The notes beneath the pieces were generated by a model. That model saw only the letters and a list, made by a program, of their open reading frames with translations. It searched no databases and was not told the origin of the DNA. Position numbers and translations under genes: made by a program. DNA of 64,000 bases, taken from Rhabditoides inermis (Eukaryota; Nematoda; Chromadorea; Rhabditida; Rhabditidae). This document shows positions 37,090-50,364 of the stretch, piece by piece. Where the stretch lies: positions 1,204,501-1,268,500 of the forward strand of contig CAWZYM010000295.1 in assembly GCA_963966185.1 (NCBI GenBank), read 5' to 3'. The number at the start of each line of letters is the position of its first letter. The stretch's first letter is position 1.

Positions 37090-40000
37090 GACTTTATCCT
37101 GAGAGTTTATCCTGAGAGTTTATCCTGAGAGTTTATCTTGAGAGTTTATCCTGAGAGTTTATCCTGAAAGTTTATCCTGAGACTTTATCCTGAGAGTTTA
37201 TCCTGAGAGTTTATCCTGAGAGTTTATCCTGAGAGTTTATCCTGAAAGTTTATCCTGAAAGTTCATCCTGAGAGTTTATCCTGGAAGTTTAGCCTGAATG
37301 TTTATCCTGTGTTGTCTAGAGTTTATCCTGAGTTGTCCTGAGATTTTATCCTGAGACTTTATCCTGAGAGTTTATCCTGAGAGTTCATCCTGAAAGTTTA
37401 TCCTGAGAGTTTATCCTGTGTTTATTCTGAGAGTTTATCCTGAGAGATTATCCTCAGACTTTCTCTGAAAGTTTATCCTGAGACTTTATCCTGAGAGATT
37501 ATCCTCAGACTTTCTCTGAAAGTTTATCCTGAGACTTTATCCTGAGAGTTTATCCTGAGAGTTTATCCTGAGAGTTTATCTTGAGAGTTTATCCTGAGAG
37601 TTTATCCTGAAAGTTTATCCTGAGACTTCATCCTGAGAGTTTATCCTGAGAGTTTATCCTGAGAGTTTATCCTGAGAGTTTATCCTGAGAGTTTATCCTG
37701 GAAGTTCATCCTGAAAGTTCATCCTGAGAGTTTATCCTGGAAGTTTTTTTTTTCTGAAAGGTTATCCTGTGTTGTCTTGAGTTTGTAATGAGAGTTTATC
37801 CTGAGTTCACCTGAGATTTTATCCTGAGACTTTTTCCTGAGAGTTTATCCTGAGAGTTTATCCTGAGAGTTTATCCTGAAAGTTTATCCTGAAAGTTTAT
37901 TCTGTGTTTATCCTGAGACTTTATCTTGAGGCTTCATCCTGAGAGTTTATCCTGTGTTTATCCTGAGAGTTTATCCTGAGAGAAAAAAAGAGAGTTTATC
38001 CTGAAAGTTTATCCTGAGAGTTTATTCTGTGTTTATCCTGAGACTTTATCTTGAAGCTTCATCCTGAAAGTTTATCCTGAGACTTTATCCTGAGAGTTTA
38101 TCCTGAGAGTTTATCCTGAGAGTTTATCCTGAGAGTTTATCCTGAAAGTTTATCCTGAAAGTTCATCCTGAGAGTTTATTCTGGAAGTTTTTTTTCTGAA
38201 AGTTTATCCTGTGTTGTCTTGAGTTTGTAATGAGAGTTTATCCTGAGTTCACCTGAGATTTTATCCTGAGACTTTTTCCTGAGAGTTTATCCTGAGAGTT
38301 TATCCTGAGAGTTTATCCTGAAAGTTTATCCTGAGAGTTTATTCTGTGTTTGTCCTGAGACTTTATCTTGAGGCTTCATCCTGAGAGTTTATCCTGTGTT
38401 TATCCTGAGAGTTTATCCTGAGAGATTATCCTCAGACTTTCTCTGAAAGTTTATCCTGAGACTTCATCCTGCGAGATTATCCTCAGACTTTCTCTGAAAG
38501 TTTATCCTGAGACTTTATCCTGAGAGTTTATCCTGAGAGTTTATCCTGAGAGTTTATCTTGAGAGTTTATCCTGAGAGTTTATCCTGAAAGTTTATCCTG
38601 AGACTTTATCCTGAGAGTTTATCCTGAGAGTTTATCCTGAGAGTTTATCCTGAGAGTTTATCCTGAAAGTTTATCCTGAAAGTTTATCCTGAGAGTTTAT
38701 CCTGAAAGTTTATCCTGAGACTTTATCCTGAGTTGTCCTGAGATTTTATCCTGAGAGTTTATCCTGAGAGTTTATCCTGAGAGTTCATCCTGAAAGTTTT
38801 TTCCTGAGAGTTTATCCTGTGTTTATCCTGAGAGTTTATCCTGAGAGATTATCCTCAGACTTTCTCTGAAAGTTTATCCTGAGACTTTATCCTGAGAGAT
38901 TATCCTCAGACTTTCTCTGAAAGTTTGTCCTGAGACTTTATCCTGAGAGTTTATCCTGAGAGTTTATCCTGAGAGTTTATCTTGAGAGTTTATCCTGAGA
39001 GTTTATCCTGAAAGTTTATCCTGAGACTTCATCCTGAGAGTTTATCCTGAGAGTTTATCCTGAGAGTTTATCCTGAGAGTTTATCCTGAGAGTTTATCCT
39101 GGAAGTTCATCCTGAAAGTTCATCCTGAGAGTTTATCCTGGAAGTTTTTTTTTCTGAAAGTTTATCCTGTGTTGTCTTGAGTTTGTAATGAGAGTTTATC
39201 CTGAGTTCACCTGAGATTTTATCCTGAGACTTTTTCCTGAGAGTTTATCCTGAGAGTTTATCCTGAGAGTTTATCCTGAAAGTTTATCCTGAAAGTTTAT
39301 TCTGTGTTTATCCTGAGACTTTATCTTGAGGCTTCATCCTGAGAGTTTATCCTGTGTTTATCCTGAGAGTTTATCCTGAGAGAAAAAAAGAGAGTTTATC
39401 CTGAAAGTTTATCCTGAGAGTTTATTCTGTGTTTATCCTGAGACTTTATCTTGAGGCTTCATCCTGAAAGTTTATCCTGAGACTTTATCCTGAGAGTTTA
39501 TCCTGAGAGTTTATCCTGAGAGTTTATCCTGAGAGTTTATCCTGAAAGTTTATCCTGAAAGTTCATCCTGAGAGTTTATTCTGGAAGTTTTTTTTCTGAA
39601 AGTTTATCCTGTGTTGTCTTGAGTTTGTAATGAGAGTTTATCCTGAGTTCACCTGAGATTTTATCCTGAGACTTTTTTCCTGAGAGTTTATCCTGAGAGT
39701 TTATCCTGAGAGTTTATCCTGAAAGTTTATCCTGAGAGTTTATTCTGTGTTTGTCCTGAGACTTTATCTTGAGGCTTCATCCTGAGAGTTTATCCTGTGT
39801 TTATCCTGAGAGTTTATCCTGAGAGATTATCCTCAGACTTTCTCTGAAAGTTTATCCTGAGACTTCATCCTGCGAGATTATCCTCAGACTTTCTCTGAAA
39901 GTTTATCCTGAGACTTTATCCTGAGAGTTTATCCTGAGAGTTTATTCTGAGAGTTTATCCTGAGAGTTTAATTTGAGAGTTTATCCTGAAAGTTTATCCT

Positions 40001-41142
40001 GAGAGTTTATCCTGAGAGTTTATCCTGAGAGTTTATCCTGAGAGTTTATCCTGAAAGTTTATCCTGAAAGTTCATCCTGAGAGTTTATCCTGGAAGTTTA
40101 TCCTGAATGTTTTTCCTGTGTTGTCTAGAGTTTATCCTGAGTTGTCCTGAGATTTTATCCTGAGACTTTATCCTGAGAGTTTATCCTGAGAGTTCATCCT
40201 GAAAGTTTACCCTGAGAGTTTATCCTGTGTTTATCCTGAGACTTTATCCTGAGAGATTATCCTCAGACTTTCTCTGAAAGTTTATCCTGAGACTTCATCC
40301 TGAGAGATTATCCTCAGACTTTCTCTGAAAGTTTATTCTGAGACTTTATCCTGAGAGTTTATCCTGAGAGTTTATCCTGAGAGTTTATCTTGAGAGTTTA
40401 TCCTGAGAGTTTATCCTGAAAGTTTATCCTGAGACTTTATCCTGAAAGTTTATCCTGAAAGTTTATCCTGAGAGTTTATCCTGAGAGTTTATCCTGAGAG
40501 TTTATCCTGAAAAGTTATCCTGAAAGTTCATCCTGAGAGTTTATTCTGGAAGTTTTTTTTTCTGAAAGTTTATCCTGTGTTTATCCTGAGAGTTTATCCT
40601 GAGAGATTATTCTCAGACTTTCTCTGAAAGTTTATCCTGAGACTTTATCCTGAGAGTTTATCCTGAGAGTTTGTCCTGAAAGTTTATCCTGAGAGTTTAT
40701 CCTGAAAGTTTATCCTGAAAGTTTATCCTGAAAGTTTATCCTGAAAGTTTATCCTGAGAGTTTATCCTGAGAGTTTATCCTGAAAAGTTATCCTGAAAGT
40801 TCATCCTGAGAGTTCATCCTGAAAGTTTATCCTGAGAGTTTATCCTGTGTTTATCCTGAGAGTTTATCCTGAGAGATTATCCTCAGACTTTCTCTGAAAG
40901 TTTATACTGAGACTTTATCCTGAGAGATTATCCTCAGACTTTCTCTAAAAGTTTATCCTGAGACTTTATCCTGAGAGTTTATCCTGAGAGTTTATCCTGA
41001 GAGTTTATCTTGAGAGTTTATCCTGAGAGTTTATCCTGAAAGTTTATCCTGAGACTTCATCCTGAGAGTTTATCCTGAGAGTTTATCCTGAGAGTTTATC
41101 CTGAGAGTTTATCCTGAGAGTTTATCCTGAAAGTTCATCCTG
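35885..41142 (+). repeat. Higher-order repeat, 5.26-kb series, copy 1
   Basis: Matches the following block at an offset of 5,258 bp, rising to 5,278 bp in its later part. Anchors are cttaag (35,933 and 41,191), gatag (36,736 and 41,994), gaaaggttatcc (37,756 and 43,014), the tttaatttgag variant (39,970 and 45,248) and gtttaccctg (40,206 and 45,484). The change in offset follows a divergent patch at about 38,680-38,735, where this copy lacks the gtgttgtctagag module present near 43,930-44,020 in copy 2. Confidence 0.83.
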
Positions 41143-44100
41143 AAAGTTCATCCTGAGAGTTTATCCTGAGAGTTTATCCTGAGAGTTTATCTTAAGAGTT
41201 TATCCTGAGAGTTTATTCTGTGTTTATCCTGAGACTTTATCTTGAGGCTTCATCCTGAAAGTTTATCCTGAGACTTTATCCTGAGAGTTTATCCTGAGAG
41301 TTTATCCTGAGAGTTTATCCTGAGAGTTTATCCTGAAAGTTTATCCTGAAAGTTCATCCTGAGAGTTTATTCTGGAAGTTTTTTTTTCTGAAAGTTTATC
41401 CTGTGTTGTCTTGAGTTTGTAATGAGAGTTTATCCTGAGTTCACCTGAGATTTTATCCTGAGACTTTTTCCTGAGAGTTTATCCTGAGAGTTTATCCTGA
41501 GAGTTTATCCTGAGAGTTTATCCTGAAAGTTTATCCTGAAAGTTCATCCTGAGAGTTTATCCTGGAAGTTTATCCTGAATGTTTATCCTGTGTTGTCTAG
41601 AGTTTATCCTGAGTTGTCCTGAGATTTTATCCTGAGACTTTATCCTGAGAGTTTATCCTGAGAGTTCATCCTGAAAGTTTATCCTGAGAGTTTATCCTGT
41701 GTTTATCCTGAGAGTTTATCCTGAGAGATTATCCTCAGACTTTCTCTGAAAGTTTATCCTGAGACTTTATCCTGAGAGATTATCCTCAGACTTTCTCTGA
41801 AAGTTTATCCTGAGACTTTATCCTGAGAGTTTATCCTGAGAGTTTATCCTGAGAGTTTATCTTGAGAGTTTATCCTGAGAGTTTATCCTGAAAGTTTATC
41901 CTGAGACTTTATCCTGAGAGTTTATCCTGAGAGTTTATCCTGAGAGTTTATCCTGAGAGTTTATCCTGAGAGTTTATCCTGAGAGTTTATCCTGATAGTT
42001 CATCCTGAGAGTTTATTCTGGAAGTTTTTTTTTCTGAAAGTTTATCCTGTGTTGTCTTGAGTTTGTAATGAGAGTTTATCCTGAGTTCACCTGAGATTTT
42101 ATCCTGAGACTTTTTCCTGAGAGTTTATCCTGAGAGTTTATCCTGAGAGTTTATCCTGAAAGTTTATCCTGAGAGTTTATTTTGTGTTTGTCCTGAGACT
42201 TTATCTTGAGGCTTCATCCTGAGAGTTTATCCTGTGTTTATCCTGAGAGTTTATCCTGAGAGATTATCCTCAGACTTTCTCTGAAAGTTTATCCTGAGAC
42301 TTCATCCTGCGAGATTATCCTCAGACTTTCTCTGAAAGTTTATCCTGAGACTTTATCCTGAGAGTTTATCCTGAGAGTTTATCCTGAGAGTTTATCTTGA
42401 GAGTTTATCCTGAGAGTTTATCCTGAAAGTTTATCCTGAGACTTTATCCTGAGAGTTTATCCTGAGAGTTTATCCTGAGAGTTTATCCTGAGAGTTTATC
42501 CTGAAAGTTTATCCTGAAAGTTCATCCTGAGAGTTTATCCTGGAAGTTTAGCCTGAATGTTTATCCTGTGTTGTCTAGAGTTTATCCTGAGTTGTCCTGA
42601 GATTTTATCCTGAGACTTTATCCTGAGAGTTTATCCTGAGAGTTCATCCTGAAAGTTTATCCTGAGAGTTTATCCTGTGTTTATCCCGAGAGTTTATCCT
42701 GAGAGATTATCCTCAGACTTTCTCTGAAAGTTTATCCTGAGACTTTATCCTGAGAGATTATCCTCAGACTTTCTCTGAAAGTTTATCCTGAGACTTTATC
42801 CTGAGAGTTTATCCTGAGAGTTTATCCTGAGAGTTTATCTTGAGAGTTTATCCTGAGAGTTTATCCTGAAAGTTTATCCTGAGACTTCATCCTGAGAGTT
42901 TATCCTGAGAGTTTATCCTGAGAGTTTATCCTGAGAGTTTATCCTGAGAGTTTATCCTGGAAGTTCATCCTGAAAGTTCATCCTGAGAGTTTATCCTGGA
43001 AGTTTTTTTTTCTGAAAGGTTATCCTGTGTTGTCTTGAGTTTGTAATGAGAGTTTATCCTGAGTTCACCTGAGATTTTATCCTGAGACTTTTTCCTGAGA
43101 GTTTATCCTGAGAGTTTATCCTGAGAGTTTATCCTGAAAGTTTATCCTGAAAGTTTATTCTGTGTTTATCCTGAGACTTTATCTTGAGGCTTCATCCTGA
43201 GAGTTTATCCTGTGTTTATCCTGAGAGTTTATCCTGAGAGAAAAAAAGAGAGTTTATCCTGAAAGTTTATCCTGAGAGTTTATTCTGTGTTTATCCTGAG
43301 ACTTTATCTTGAAGCTTCATCCTGAAAGTTTATCCTGAGACTTTATCCTGAGAGTTTATCCTGAGAGTTTATCCTGAGAGTTTATCCTGAGAGTTTATCC
43401 TGAAAGTTTATCCTGAAAGTTCATCCTGAGAGTTTATTCTGGAAGTTTTTTTTCTGAAAGTTTATCCTGTGTTGTCTTGAGTTTGTAATGAGAGTTTATC
43501 CTGAGTTCACCTGAGATTTTATCCTGAGACTTTTTCCTGAGAGTTTATCCTGAGAGTTTATCCTGAGAGTTTATCCTGAAAGTTTATCCTGAGAGTTTAT
43601 TCTGTGTTTGTCCTGAGACTTTATCTTGAGGCTTCATCCTGAGAGTTTATCCTGTGTTTATCCTGAGAGTTTATCCTGAGAGATTATCCTCAGACTTTCT
43701 CTGAAAGTTTATCCTGAGACTTCATCCTGCGAGATTATCCTCAGACTTTCTCTGAAAGTTTATCCTGAGACTTTATCCTGAGAGTTTATCCTGAGAGTTT
43801 ATCCTGAGAGTTTATCTTGAGAGTTTATCCTGAGAGTTTATCCTGAAAGTTTATCCTGAGACTTTATCCTGAAAGTTTATCCTGAGAGTTTATCCTGAGA
43901 GTTTATCCTGAGAGTTTATCCTGAAAGTTTATCCTGAAAGTTCATCCTGAGAGTTTATCCTGGAAGTTTAGCCTGAATGTTTATCCTGTGTTGTCTAGAG
44001 TTTATCCTGAGTTGTCCTGAGATTTTATCCTGAGAGTTTATCCTGAGAGTTTATCCTGAGAGTTCATCCTGAAAGTTTATCCTGAGAGTTTATCCTGTGT

Positions 44101-46440
44101 TTATCCTGAGAGTTTATCCTGAGAGATTATCCTCAGACTTTCTCTGAAAGTTTATCCTGAGACTTTATCCTGAGAGATTATCCTCAGACTTTCTCTGAAA
44201 GTTTGTCCTGAGACTTTATCCTGAGAGTTTATCCTGAGAGTTTATCCTGAGAGTTTATCTTGAGAGTTTATCCTGAGAGTTTATCCTGAAAGTTTATCCT
44301 GAGACTTCATCCTGAGAGTTTATCCTGAGAGTTTATCCTGAGAGTTTATCCTGAGAGTTTATCCTGAGAGTTTATCCTGGAAGTTCATCCTGAAAGTTCA
44401 TCCTGAGAGTTTATCCTGGAAGTTTTTTTTTCTGAAAGTTTATCCTGTGTTGTCTTGAGTTTGTAATGAGAGTTTATCCTGAGTTCACCTGAGATTTTAT
44501 CCTGAGACTTTTTCCTGAGAGTTTATCCTGAGAGTTTATCCTGAGAGTTTATCCTGAAAGTTTATCCTGAAAGTTTATTCTGTGTTTATCCTGAGACTTT
44601 ATCTTGAGGCTTCATCCTGAGAGTTTATCCTGTGTTTATCCTGAGAGTTTATCCTGAGAGAAAAAAAGAGAGTTTATCCTGAAAGTTTATCCTGAGAGTT
44701 TATTCTGTGTTTATCCTGAGACTTTATCTTGAGGCTTCATCCTGAAAGTTTATCCTGAGACTTTATCCTGAGAGTTTATCCTTAGAGTTTATCCTGAGAG
44801 TTTATCCTGAGAGTTTATCCTGAAAGTTTATCCTGAAAGTTCATCCTGAGAGTTTATTCTGGAAGTTTTTTTTCTGAAAGTTTATCCTGTGTTGTCTTGA
44901 GTTTGTAATGAGAGTTTATCCTGAGTTCACCTGAGATTTTATCCTGAGACTTTTTTCCTGAGAGTTTATCCTGAGAGTTTATCCTGAGAGTTTATCCTGA
45001 AAGTTTATCCTGAGAGTTTATTCTGTGTTTGTCCTGAGACTTTATCTTGAGGCTTCATCCAGAGAGTTTATCCTGTGTTTATCCTGAGAGTTTATCCTGA
45101 GAGATTATCCTCAGACTTTCTCTGAAAGTTTATCCTGAGACTTCATCCTGCGAGATTATCCTCAGACTTTCTCTGAAAGTTTATCCTGAGACTTTATCCT
45201 GAGAGTTTATCCTGAGAGTTTATCCTGAGAGTTTATCCTGAGAGTTTAATTTGAGAGTTTATCCTGAAAGTTTATCCTGAGAGTTTATCCTGAGAGTTTA
45301 TCCTGAGAGTTTATCCTGAGAGTTTATCCTGAAAGTTTATCCTGAAAGTTCATCCTGAGAGTTTATCCTGGAAGTTTATCCTGAATGTTTTTCCTGTGTT
45401 GTCTAGAGTTTATCCTGAGTTGTCCTGAGATTTTATCCTGAGACTTTATCCTGAGAGTTTATCCTGAGAGTTCATCCTGAAAGTTTACCCTGAGAGTTTA
45501 TCCTGTGTTTATCCTGAGACTTTATCCTGAGAGATTATCCTCAGACTTTCTCTGAAAGTTTATCCTGAGACTTCATCCTGAGAGATTATCCTCAGACTTT
45601 CTCTGAAAGTTTATTCTGAGACTTTATCCTGAGAGTTTATCCTGAGAGTTTATCCTGAGAGTTTATCTTGAGAGTTTATCCTGAGAGTTTATCCTGAAAG
45701 TTTATCCTGAGACTTTATCCTGAAAGTTTATCCTGAAAGTTTATCCTGAGAGTTTATCCTGAGAGTTTATCCTGAGAGTTTATCCTGAAAAGTTATCCTG
45801 AAAGTTCATCCTGAGAGTTTATTCTGGAAGTTTTTTTTTCTGAAAGTTTATCCTGTGTTTATCCTGAGAGTTTATCCTGAGAGATTATTCTCAGACTTTC
45901 TCTGAAAGTTTATCCTGAGACTTTATCCTGAGAGTTTATCCTGAGAGTTTGTCCTGAAAGTTTATCCTGAGAGTTTATCCTGAAAGTTTATCCTGAAAGT
46001 TTATCCTGAAAGTTTATCCTGAAAGTTTATCCTGAGAGTTTATCCTGAGAGTTTATCCTGAAAAGTTATCCTGAAAGTTCATCCTGAGAGTTCATCCTGA
46101 AAGTTTATCCTGAGAGTTTATCCTGTGTTTATCCTGAGAGTTTATCCTGAGAGATTATCCTCAGACTTTCTCTGAAAGTTTATACTGAGACTTTATCCTG
46201 AGAGATTATCCTCAGACTTTCTCTAAAAGTTTATCCTGAGACTTTATCCTGAGAGTTTATCCTGAGAGTTTATCCTGAGAGTTTATCTTGAGAGTTTATC
46301 CTGAGAGTTTATCCTGAAAGTTTATCCTGAGACTTCATCCTGAGAGTTTATCCTGAGAGTTTATCCTGAGAGTTTATCCTGAGAGTTTATCCTGAGAGTT
46401 TATCCTGAAAGTTCATCCTGAAAGTTCATCCTGAGAGTTT
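41143..46440 (+). repeat. Higher-order repeat, 5.26-kb series, copy 2
   Basis: Second copy of 35,885-41,142. It keeps the gtgttgtctagag module near 43,990 that copy 1 has lost. It ends near 46,440, where a poly-T unit replaces the gagagtttatcct run found at the equivalent place in copy 1. Confidence 0.82.
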
Positions 46441-47399
46441 ATCCTGGAAGTTTTTTTTCTGAAAGTTTATCCTGTGTTGTCTTGAGTTTGTAATGAGAGT
46501 TTATCCTGAGTTCACCTGAGATTTTATCCTGAGACTTTTTCCTGAGAGTTTATCCTGAGAGTTTATCCTGAAAGTTTATCCTGAGAGTTTATTCTGTGTT
46601 TATCCTGAGACTTTATCTTGAGGCTTCATCCTGAGAGTTTATCCTGTGTTTATCCTGAGAGTTTATCCTGAGAGAAAAAAAGAGAGTTTATCCTGAAAGT
46701 TTATCCTGAGAGTTTATTCTGTGTTTATCCTGAGACTTTATCTTGAGGCTTCATCCTGAAAGTTTATCCTGAGACTTTATCCTGAGAGTTTATCCTGAGA
46801 GTTTATCCTGAGAGTTTATCCTGAGAGTTTATCCTGAAAGTTTATCCTGAAAGTTCATCCTGAGAGTTTATTCTGGAAGTTTTTTTTTCTGAAAGTTTAT
46901 CCTGTGTTGTCTTGAGTTTGTAATGAGAGTTTATCCTGAGTTCACCTGAGATTTTATCCTGAGACTTTTTTCCTGAGAGTTTATCCTGAGAGTTTATCCT
47001 GAGAGTTTATCCTGAAAGTTTATCCTGAGAGTTTATTCTGTGTTTGTCCTGAGACTTTATCTTGAGGCTTCATCCTGAGAGTTTATCCTGTGTTTATCCT
47101 GAGAGTTTATCCTGAGAGATTATCCTCAGACTTTCTCTGAAAGTTTATCCTGAGACTTCATCCTGCGAGATTATCCTCAGACTTTCTCTGAAAGTTTATC
47201 CTGAGACTTTATCCTGAGAGTTTATCCTGAGAGTTTATCCTGAGAGTTTATCTTGAGAGTTTATCCTGATAGTTTATCCTGAGAGTTTATCCTGAAAGTT
47301 TATCCTGAGAGTTTATCCTGAGAGTTTATCCTGAGAGTTTATCCTGAGAGTTTATCCTGAAAGTTTATCCTGAAAGTTCATCCTGAGAGTTTATCCTGG
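46441..47399 (+). repeat. Satellite cassettes between the 5.26-kb and 2.97-kb series
   Basis: Ordinary cassettes: a poly-T unit, the gtgttgtcttgagtttgtaatg module, a gagagaaaaaaag unit near 46,672 and paired cagactttctct units. I did not find a unique tandem partner for the whole stretch, although its parts recur throughout the array. Confidence 0.75.
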
Positions 47400-50364
47400 A
47401 AGTTTATCCTGAATGCTTTTCCTGTGTTGTCTAGAGTTTATCCTGAGTTGTCCTGAGATTTTATCCTGAGACTTTATCCTGAGAGTTTATCCTGAGAGTT
47501 CATCCTGAAAGTTTACCCTGAGAGTTTATCCTGTGTTTATCCTGAGACTTTATCCTGAGAGATTATCCTCAGACTTTCTCTGAAAGTTTATCCTGAGACT
47601 TCATCCTGAGAGATTATCCTCAGACTTTCTCTGAAAGTTTATTCTGAGACTTTATCCTGAGAGTTTATCCTGAGAGTTTATCCTGAGAGTTTATCTTGAG
47701 AGTTTATCCTGAGAGTTTATCCTGAAAGTTTATCCTGAGACTTTATCCTGAAAGTTTATCCTGAAAGTTTATCCTGAGAGTTTATCCTGAGAGTTTATCC
47801 TGAGAGTTTATCCTGAAAAGTTATCCTGAAAGTTCATCCTGAGAGTTTATTCTGGAAGTTTTTTTTTTCTGAAAGTTTATCCTGTGTTTATCCTGAGAGT
47901 TTATCCTGAGAGATTATTCTCAGACTTTCTCTGAAAGTTTATCCTGAGACTTTATCCTGAGAGTTTATCCTGAGAGTTTGTCCTGAAAGTTTGTCCTGAG
48001 AGTTTATCCTAAAAGTTTATCCTGAAAGTTCATCCTGAGAGTTTATCCTGGAAGTTTATCCTGAATGTTTTTCCTGTGTTGTCTAGAGTTTATCCTGAGT
48101 TGTCCTGAGATTTTATCCTGAGACTTTATCCTGAGAGTTTATCCTGAGAGTTCATCCTGAAAGTTTATCCTGAGAGTTTATCCTGTGTTTATCCTGAGAC
48201 TTTATCCTGAGAGATTATCCTCAGACTTTCTCTGAAAGTTTATCCTGAGACTTCATCCTGAGAGATTATCCTCAGACTTTCTCTGAAAGTTTATTCTGAG
48301 ACTTTATCCTGAGAGTTTATCCTGAGAGTTTATCCTGAGAGTTTATCTTGAGAGTTTATCCTGAGAGTTTATCCTGAAAGTTTATCCTGAGACTTTATCC
48401 TGAAAGTTTATCCTGAAAGTTTATCCTGAGAGTTTATCCTGAGAGTTTATCCTGAGAGTTTATCCTGAAAAGTTATCCTGAAAGTTCATCCTGAGAGTTT
48501 ATTCTGGAAGTTTTTTTTTCTGAAAGTTTATCCTGTGTTTATCCTGAGAGTTTATCCTGAGAGATTATTCTCAGACTTTCTCTGAAAGTTTATCCTGAGA
48601 CTTTATCCTGAGAGTTTATCCTGAGAGTTTGTCCTGAAAGTTCATCCTGAGAGTTTATCCTAAAAGTTTATCCTGAAAGTTCATCCTGAGAGTTTATCCT
48701 GGAAGTTTATCCTGAATGTTTATCCTGTGTTGTCTAGAGTTTATCCTGAGTTGTCCTGAAATTTTATCCTGAGAGTTTATCCTGAGAGTTTATCCTGAGA
48801 GTTTATCCTGAAAGTTTATCCTGAGAGTTTATTCTGTGTTTATCCTGAGACTTTATCTTGAGAGATGATCCTCAGACTTTCTCTGAAAGTTTATCCTGAG
48901 ACTTCATCCTGAGAGATTATCCTCAGACTTTCTCTGAAAGTTTATCCTGAGACTTTATCCTGAGAGTTTATCCTGAGAGTTTATTCTGGAAGTTTTTTTT
49001 TCTGAAAGTTTATCCTGTGTTGTCTTGAGTTTGTAATGAGAGTTTATCCTGAGAGAAAAAAAGAGAGAAAAAAGAGAAAGTTTATCCTGAGAGTTTATTC
49101 TGTGTTTATCCTGAGACTTTATCTTGAGGCTTCATCCTGAAAGTTTATCCTGAGAGTTTATCCTGTGTTTATCCTGAGAGTTTATCCTGAGAGATTATCC
49201 TCAGACTTTCTCTGAAAGTTTATCCTGAGACTTTATCCTGAGAGATTATCCTCAGACTTTCTCTGAAAGTTTATCCTGAGACTTTATCCTGAGAGTTTAT
49301 CCTGAGAGTTTATCCTGAGAGTTTATCTTGAGAGTTTATCCTGAGAGTTTATCCTGAAAGTTTATCCTTAGACTTCATCCTGAGAGTTCATACTGAAAGT
49401 TCATCCTGAGAGTTTATCCTGGAAGTTTTTTTTTCTGAAAGTTTATCCTGTGTTGTCTTGAGTTTGTAATGAGAGTTTATCCTGAGTTCACCTGAGATTT
49501 TATCCTGAGACTTTTTCCTGAGAGTTTATCCTGAGAGTTTATCCTGAAAGTTTATCCTGAGAGTTTATTCTGTGTTTATCCTGAGACTTTATCTTGAGGC
49601 TTCATCCTGAGAGTTTATCCTGTGTTTATCCTGAGAGTTTATCCTGAGAGAAAAAAAGAGAGTTTATCCTGAAAGTTTATCCTGAGAGTTTATTCTGTGT
49701 TTATCCTGAGACTTTATCTTGAGGCTTCATCCTGAAAGTTTATCCTGAGACTTTATCCTGAGAGTTTATCCTGAGAGTTTATCCTGAGAGTTTATCCTGA
49801 GAGTTTATCCTGAAAGTTTATCCTGAAAGTTCATCCTGAGAGTTTATTCTGGAAGTTTTTTTTTCTGAAAGTTTATCCTGTGTTGTCTTGAGTTTGTAAT
49901 GAGAGTTCACCTGAGATTTTATCCTGAGACTTTTTTCCTGAGAGTTTATCCTGAGAGTTTATCCTGAGAGTTTATCCTGAAAGTTTATCCTGAGAGTTTA
50001 TTCTGTGTTTGTCCTGAGACTTTATCTTGAGGCTTCATCCTGAGAGTTTATCCTGTGTTTATCCTGAGAGTTTATCCTGAGAGATTATCCTCAGACTTTC
50101 TCTGAAAGTTTATCCTGAGACTTCATCCTGCGAGATTATCCTCAGACTTTCTCTGAAAGTTTATCCTGAGACTTTATCCTGAGAGTTTATCCTGAGAGTT
50201 TATCCTGAGAGTTTATCTTGAGAGTTTATCCTGAGAGTTTATCCTGAGAGTTTATCCTGAAAGTTTATCCTGAGAGTTTATCCTGAGAGTTTATCCTGAG
50301 AGTTTATCCTGAGAGTTTATCCTGAAAGTTTATCCTGAAAGTTCATCCTGAGAGTTTATCCTGG
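47400..50364 (+). repeat. Higher-order repeat, 2.97-kb series, copy 1
   Basis: Matches the next block at an offset of 2,965 bp. Anchors are the gaatg start of the gtgttgtctagag module (47,411 and 50,376), gtttaccctg (47,512 and 50,477) and gagagatgatcc (48,860 and 51,825). It contains an unusually long purine run at 49,051-49,080 and a 13-bp deletion at about 49,900. Confidence 0.82.
49051..49080 (+). repeat. Extended 30-bp pure purine run
   Basis: The usual gagagaaaaaaagagag unit is extended by a second A6 run and a further gagaaag, giving 30 purines in a row. No other poly-A unit I read has this doubled form. The counterpart near 52,015 is a single unit with an a-to-c change. Confidence 0.85.
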
